From the NCBI RefSeq assembly GCF_024323335.1, contig NC_066579.1, positions 352,911,400-352,975,399 of the forward strand: a DNA stretch of 64,000 bases. Reading direction: 5' to 3'. Positions 59,178-64,000 of this stretch are shown here, piece after piece. The position numbers and the translations under genes were made by a program. The notes beneath the pieces were generated by a model that worked only from the letters and a program-made list of their open reading frames with translations, searched no databases and was not told where the DNA came from. Numbering within the stretch: position 1 is the stretch's first letter; each line of letters opens with the position of its first letter. This stretch comes from Lathyrus oleraceus (lineage: Eukaryota > Streptophyta > Magnoliopsida > Fabales > Fabaceae).

Positions 59178-59456
59178 AGGAAGTACGCGCCTACAGCCAG
59201 ATCTTCTGATATTGTTGTTAGGGATCCTTAGGATGACTAGTCTCCTTTTCTCTTGTATTTTTCATTTGGTTTCTGAAATTGTACTCAGTGTAATCCTTCC
59301 AATTTATATAAATAAAAAGAGATTTTTGGTCATATCAAATTGTTGCAATTTCCATTTAAATATATATATTTGCAAATAATATAGTAAGTTCCTTGAAAAA
59401 CAAAAACAATCAAGCATTGGATTTCATGCATCATTTGCATAAGCAGGTTTTCGCCA
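59178..59456 (+). other. Spacer between ORF1 and gag of Ogre F
   Basis: About 280 bp of AT-rich DNA, the counterpart of the 410-bp spacer in A. No feature is recognised. Confidence 0.55.
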
Positions 59457-61860
59457 GATGTCTGATTGGTGTTTCTTTTGTGCTTTAGCCAAGCTGACTC
59501 ACCGGTACAATACCCAAGCCAATCATCTGAGAATCATGGAGCACTTAGAGTAAGAGAACAGAGAGCTGAAGGGCGAGATCGCCCGTCTGACTTCCATGAT
59601 GGAGTCAGTTCTTGTCGCTCAGAGTAAATCTTTTCCAATGCATGCAAATCCTCCTACGAGGACAATTATTTTAGAGGTGGCTACCTCTACTGTGCCTGCT
59701 ACTGCCGCGCATTTCGCGCCAACTATGCCTTCCGGATTCCCGCGGGGAATGCCGTCCAACTTTGTGCCCGAAGGCTTTGCGCCTACTTTTGCTTCCATGC
59801 CAACATCTAGCTCGGTCATGTCCGTGCCACCTCCCGTTGTGCACACCTTGCCTCGCGTAGAGGACACCATCTATCACTCCTAACCGTCTGAGGGTCCGGA
59901 TGTTTATGAAAAGATGGATGAAATGAAGGATCAGCTTCTTGAGTTGCGCAAGGAATTGAAGACGCTGAGAGGTAAAGATCTATTTGGGAAAAGTGCTACC
60001 GAGTTGTGTTTGGTGCCCAACGTCAAGATCCTAGTGAAGTTCAAAGTGCATGACTTTGATAAGTATAAGGGGAACTCTTGTCTTCTCAGTCATCTCGTGA
60101 TGTATGCTCGCAGATCGACAATGATCAATTGCTTATTCACTACTTCCAAGATAGTCTGACCGGCGCTGCGCTTCGTTGGTACATGGGATTGGATAGTTCT
60201 AGCATTCGCACTTTCAATGACTTGGGGGAGGCTTTTGTCAAGCAGTATAAATATAATGTGGACATGGCGCCAGATAGAGACCAGTTGAGGTATATGTCTC
60301 AGAAGGATAAAGAGACATTCAAAGAGTATGCGCAACGATGGAGGGAGTTGGCTGCCCATATTACTCCTCCTTTGGAGGAAAAGAAATGACAAAGATCTTC
60401 TTGAAAACCCTGAGTTCATTTTACTATGAACGAATGATTGCTAGTTCCCCTAGTGACTTTACCGAAATGGTAAACATGGGGATGAGGCTTAAGGAAGGAG
60501 TCCGAGAGGGACGTTTGTCAAGAGATAAGGCATCAACAAGCAAGAGGTATGGTAGCAATTTTGGTAAGAAGAAGGACAATGAGACAAATGCAATAAGCAG
60601 TGGAAGGCGGAGGAGGCCTCCGATCAGAAGGAATCCAACATCCCGTCAACATCATCATCATCAAGTATCTTCTGTTATCCCGATATTTTCTAATCAAACA
60701 ACACCAGTTCAACAACACCAACGTCAACAACAACAACCACAACAATGAACGAACACCTACAACAATAACAATACCAACAACAATCATCAGCAACAAAACT
60801 TTGAAAGGAAGAAGGTCTCTTTTGACCCGATTCCTATGTCTTACGCAGAGCTTTATCCATCCTTGGTTCTCAAGAACCTGATTCAACCAAGAAACCCGCC
60901 ATAGATTCCAGAACCACTTCCTTGGTGGTATAAACCTGAACTCCGTTGTGCTTTTCATTAAGGAGCACCCAAACATGATATTGAAAATTGTTATCTGATC
61001 AAGTATGAGGTTCATAAATTGATGAAGAGTGGTATGGTGTCCTTTGAGGACCGTGCGCCGAATGTGAAAGTGAACCCGTTGCCCGCTCATGGGAACTTTT
61101 CTGTGAATATGGTGGATGGTTGTCTTGGAGAATTCAAAGTTTTTTATGTGCGTTTTATGAGGAGGTCCTCAGTGCAGATGCATAAGGATGTTTGTTTGGT
61201 AAGTGAATGTGAGCACAGCCATGATGGTTGTGCTATTTGTAGTGTTAACCCGAGGGGTTGGGAGGTTGTGAAAAAGGACATCCAGCGATTGATGGATGAA
61301 GGCATGATCCAAATTGTTAAATCCCGTCATGTTGATGACGATGTTAATGTCATAGTGCCTGTTTTTAAGCAACTTGAGAAGTTTGTGATTCAGTATGACT
61401 CCAGTAACAACAACAGTCAAATATCAGTATCGTCGTTGGTAATACGGTTAGCGGGCCCAGTCCCGTATTCATCTGATAAAGCTGTGCTGTATCAGTATAA
61501 TGCTACAATGATGAAGGATGGTCACGGGGTCTCGTGGCCTACGACTAGTTCAGTGGTGAGCATTGCTGATGTTACTAAGGTGACCCGCAGTGGTCGAGTG
61601 TTTGGGCCGGTGTTCCCAAAAGATAAAGAAGAAACAGTTGTGAGTAAGAAAGTGGAAGTGCCTGTTGAAAGACCAATTGGCTGTTCAAAAGATAAGTCTG
61701 GTGAATCCAGCAACTTGAAACCCAATGATGATGATGAGGTACTTCGTTTGATTAAAAGGAGCGAGTTTAATATGGTAGAGCAGCTGCTCCAAACCCCCTC
61801 AAAGATCTCAGTGTTGTCTCTGCTCATGAATTCCGAAGCACACAGAGAAGCACTATAGAG
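59457..61860 (+). pseudogene. gag: Ogre F gag and gag-pro linker
   Basis: The N-terminal part (59457-59880) has a coiled coil (AKLTHRYNTQANHLRIMEHLE, stop, ENRELKGEIA) and a proline-rich stretch. The core in the next frames has VKFKVHDFDKYKGNSCLLS, FQDSLTGAALRWYMGLDSS, AFVKQYKYNVDMAPDRDQL and FKEYAQRWRELAAHITPPL. A glutamine/histidine-rich tract (60640-60790) precedes a knuckle CAFH-x-GAPKHDIENC with a stop inside. The frame 61019-61858 holds a cysteine module (CEHSHDGCAIC) and PSKISVLSLLMNSEAH. Frameshifts lie near 60080 and 60370. Confidence 0.87.
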
Positions 61861-62790
61861 AGCTCTAGAGCAATCTTTTGTAGAACATGATGTTATAGTG
61901 GATCAATTTGATCATATTGTGGCTAATGTCACTTCTTGCAATAATCTCAGCTTCTGTGATGAAGAACTCCCTGAGGAGGGAAAAAATCATAACTTGGCTT
62001 TGCACATTTCTATGAATTGCAAAGAGGATGCTTTGTAAAATGTGCTTATTGGCACCGGTTCTTCACTGAATGTGCTTCTGAAGTCAACTTTTTCAAAGCT
62101 ATCTTACCAAGGAGAGCCCATGAGGTATAGCGGTATAATTGTCAAAGCCTTTGATGGTTCGCGCAAGACGGTTATTGGTGAAGTGGACCTTCTAGTTAAG
62201 ATAGGTCCGAGTGATTTTCAAATTACTTTCCAAGTAATGGATATCCACCCGGCCTACAATTGTCTATTGGGAAGGCCATGGATCCATGAGGCAGGAGCTG
62301 TTACCTCCACTTTGCACCAAAAGCTTAAATTTGTGAAGAATGGCAAGCTAGTGATTGTTGGTGGAGAGAAAGCGCTGTTGGTTAGCCATTTGTCATCTTT
62401 CTCTTACGTGGAAGCTAAGGATGAGGTTGGAACTCCGTTCCAAGCCTTATCTATTGCTGCTGAGAAGAGAGTTGGGGAACCTATGTCCTCATTGAAAGAT
62501 GCTCAAAAGATTGTGGAAGAAGGCAATGTTGATCAATAGGGGCGCATGGTAGAGGTCTCCGACAACAAAGGCAGAACCGGTTTGGGGTTCCAAAAAGGTT
62601 CATCAATTGCGAGGTCTGAAGATATGCAACTTAGCTTCTGTAGCAGAGGGTTCATTCATGGCAATGAACAACACTTAGCTGATGTGCTAGAGGATGACGA
62701 AGAGGAAGACTGCACCAATTTTGTGACGCATGGAAAGGCTTGCAAGAATTGAACTGTTGTTGATGTTCCTATTATTTTGCATCGATCTAA
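61861..62790 (+). pseudogene. pro: Ogre F protease region, active-site Asp lost
   Basis: Same frame as the gag linker after a stop at 61858. The frame 62042-62539 contains VLIGTGSSLNVLL, where A has VDTGSSLNV: the catalytic Asp is Gly here. LLGRPWIHEAGAV follows. After another stop, 62546-62752 gives GRMVEVSDNKGRTGLGF, the post-protease glycine motif also seen in A. The exon ends at 62790 with the AAG TAA overlap of the intron donor. Confidence 0.85.
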
Positions 62791-63045
62791 GTAATTGCTT
62801 TTATATGTTTTTAAATCCTTCTCCTATACCTAAGGGAGAAGTGAACATTGTTTGGGCATTTTCAAATTATTCATCAATAAAATTAATTCTATTCATCCAC
62901 ATCTATGATGTTTTGTTTTTACTTTTTGCTTTATTCCGAAAATGGTAATCACAAAAAAACATAAATAAATAATATAATTGCCATCTGCATAATATTTGGT
63001 CACAAATTCACTTCTCTAAAATCAAAATATCAAATCATTATGCAG
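62791..63045 (+). other. Putative intron between protease and pol in Ogre F
   Basis: GTAATT at 62791 and ATGCAG ending at 63045, 255 bp, T/A-rich with stops. As in A, two bases (AA) of a codon precede it and the first base of the next exon completes the codon in the pol frame (phase 2). Confidence 0.8.
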
Positions 63046-63355
63046 CTTGGTTCCTAACCCCATTGAATACAATGATCCTTCTCCTTCTCCAAATTTTGAA
63101 TTCCCTGTGTTTGAGGCCAAGGAGGAAAGTGATGTAGAAGTGACAAATGAATTATCTCATCTTGTTGAGCAAGATGAAAAAACCATTATACCGTTCGAAG
63201 AGCAGATTGAGCTAGCCAACTTGGGTTTCAAGGATGATGTGAAGGAAGTCAAGATTGGGTCTCGACTGTGTCTAGATGTAAAGAAGGGGTTGATTGATCT
63301 TCTTCGAGAGTATTCAGACGTGTTTGCTTGGTTCTATCAAGACATTCCTGGGTTG
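63046..63355 (+). pseudogene. pol: Ogre F pol N-terminus, cut by LTR G
   Basis: About 103 codons homologous to the start of A's pol: NPIEYNDPSPSPNFEFPVFE, EEQIELANLGFKDDVKEVKI, LLREYSDVFAWFYQDIPGL. Homology to A ends within a codon or two of IPGL, where LTR G begins at 63356; the few residues beyond are LTR G translated. Confidence 0.9.
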
Positions 63356-64000
63356 TGTAGCGGTGTATTCGTCACTTTATGATTTATTGATTAAATCAAA
63401 AGCAAAGCATACAAAGAATCGAGTCGCCACCGCACTTTTATTTATCCAAAGGAATGGCTAAAAAGCGAACAAAAGCCTAAGAAGTTTTACACATAGAAAA
63501 CTAATGAAAAGATCAGAGATCTGGGTAAGGGGTTAATTACGCAATGGGAAGGTGTTAGCACCCAAAACGTCCTAGGTACTCCTAGGGAGCCCTTTTCACA
63601 CTTGTCGTACGGAATGTTATTTGTTTATGAAATATTTATTGTGCAAACATGGATTGAAGGGATGAGAAAAGAATATACAAGTTATTATTTTTGTGTTTGA
63701 ACGGATGAACCCGTTGCCTACGTACCTTTCCATGGAAGGTAAGGATCAAAACGCCGTAGTTCGGCTAAAAGATTTCCAAAATATGAGTGGGTTCATTTTA
63801 AACAAAAGCCCTAAGGTCTTTCGTTATCCACGGGAGAAAACTCAACCTTATACAAACAACAAGTCCACCATGTGAGAAAAGCTTCAACTTGCTAGTGAGG
63901 GGTTAGCCCTATAATAAGCAAGGAAGTCTTACAATTCAATCACTAAGGACGAAAGGTGAGATTAACATCAACCAACTAGGATAAATCAAACCTATGGCTA
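63356..64000 (-). mobile_element. Ogre LTR G (3' end of LTR), inserted in F, runs off the window
   Basis: Minus-strand LTR whose 3' end reads ...ACCGCTACA at 63356. It contains the PBS-core copy TGGCGACTCG (63420-63429), ATAAATAA-type polyadenylation sequence (63438-63446), the AGTA hairpin at 63571-63586 and further LTR DNA similar to the truncated Ogre at 25989-26600. Flank GGTTG at 63351-63355. Whether it is a 3' LTR or a solo LTR cannot be told here. Confidence 0.85.
63571..63586 (-). promoter_or_regulatory. AGTA-loop hairpin in Ogre LTR G
   Basis: Minus strand CCTAGG-AGTA-CCTAGG, 215 bp before the LTR 3' end, followed by GGGTGCTAACACCTTCCC. Confidence 0.75.

Larger units (their letters stand above)
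52168..63355 (+). mobile_element. Ogre-type retrotransposon F, cut by G
   Basis: Plus strand: 5' LTR 52168-56878, PBS, leader, ORF1, gag, protease, intron and the first 103 codons of pol, ending at 63355 where LTR G starts. The order matches Ogre A. Coding regions contain multiple stops. It was inserted into the 3' part of copia C (flank GCTGC at 52163-52167). Confidence 0.92.

Overview
The window is a plant nuclear, heterochromatin-like block made almost entirely of nested LTR retrotransposons. I see no host gene, rRNA, tRNA gene or CRISPR array. Several giant Ogre-type Ty3/gypsy elements (LTRs of 4.65-4.87 kb, an extra ORF1 before gag, an intron between protease and reverse transcriptase, a PBS matching a tRNA ending in TCGCCA) occur with Athila-type gypsy elements and a SIRE/Maximus-type Ty1/copia element. 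This points to a legume, most likely of the pea/vetch/faba bean group; that assignment is inference.

Layout. Element A (1-16714, minus strand) is the best preserved Ogre: 3' UTR with an 84-bp minisatellite, pol, intron, protease, gag, ORF1, PBS and a complete 5' LTR; its 3' LTR lies left of the window. A sits inside the 5' LTR of Ogre B (plus strand; LTR remnant 16715-18598, internal region to 22562). Copia element C (plus strand) begins at 22563 inside B's gag-pro region. C is cut three times. Athila D (25361-36980, minus) lies in its gag/protease region. Athila E (38783-50398, minus) lies between integrase and reverse transcriptase, flanked by a perfect 5-bp duplication GCTAT. Ogre F (from 52168, plus) lies downstream of RNase H. 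D's left LTR is itself broken by a truncated Ogre (25962-30640), and F's pol is broken at 63356 by another Ogre LTR (G, minus) that runs off the right edge. The remainders of C and B should lie to the right of the window.

The main new-looking signals are structural. (1) Both Athila families carry a two-hairpin palindromic unit in their LTRs whose four arms have changed together between families while the loops stayed the same. (2) Four Ogre LTRs share a 6-bp-stem hairpin with loop AGTA about 200-230 bp before the LTR 3' end; the stem sequence differs but always pairs. (3) Both Athila elements have a hairpin just after the coding region with an identical six-base loop and a compensated stem. 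(4) All five Ogre LTR ends contain a copy of the PBS core inside the LTR. (5) A 46-bp block is nearly identical in three otherwise divergent Ogre LTRs. (6) In both Ogres where it can be tested, a 253/255-bp intron (GTAATT...ATGCAG, phase 2) joins gag-pro to pol exactly in frame.

Almost all coding regions outside A are decayed by stops and frameshifts. A has an intact pol and ORF1, but its gag-pro is split by two opposite frameshifts.
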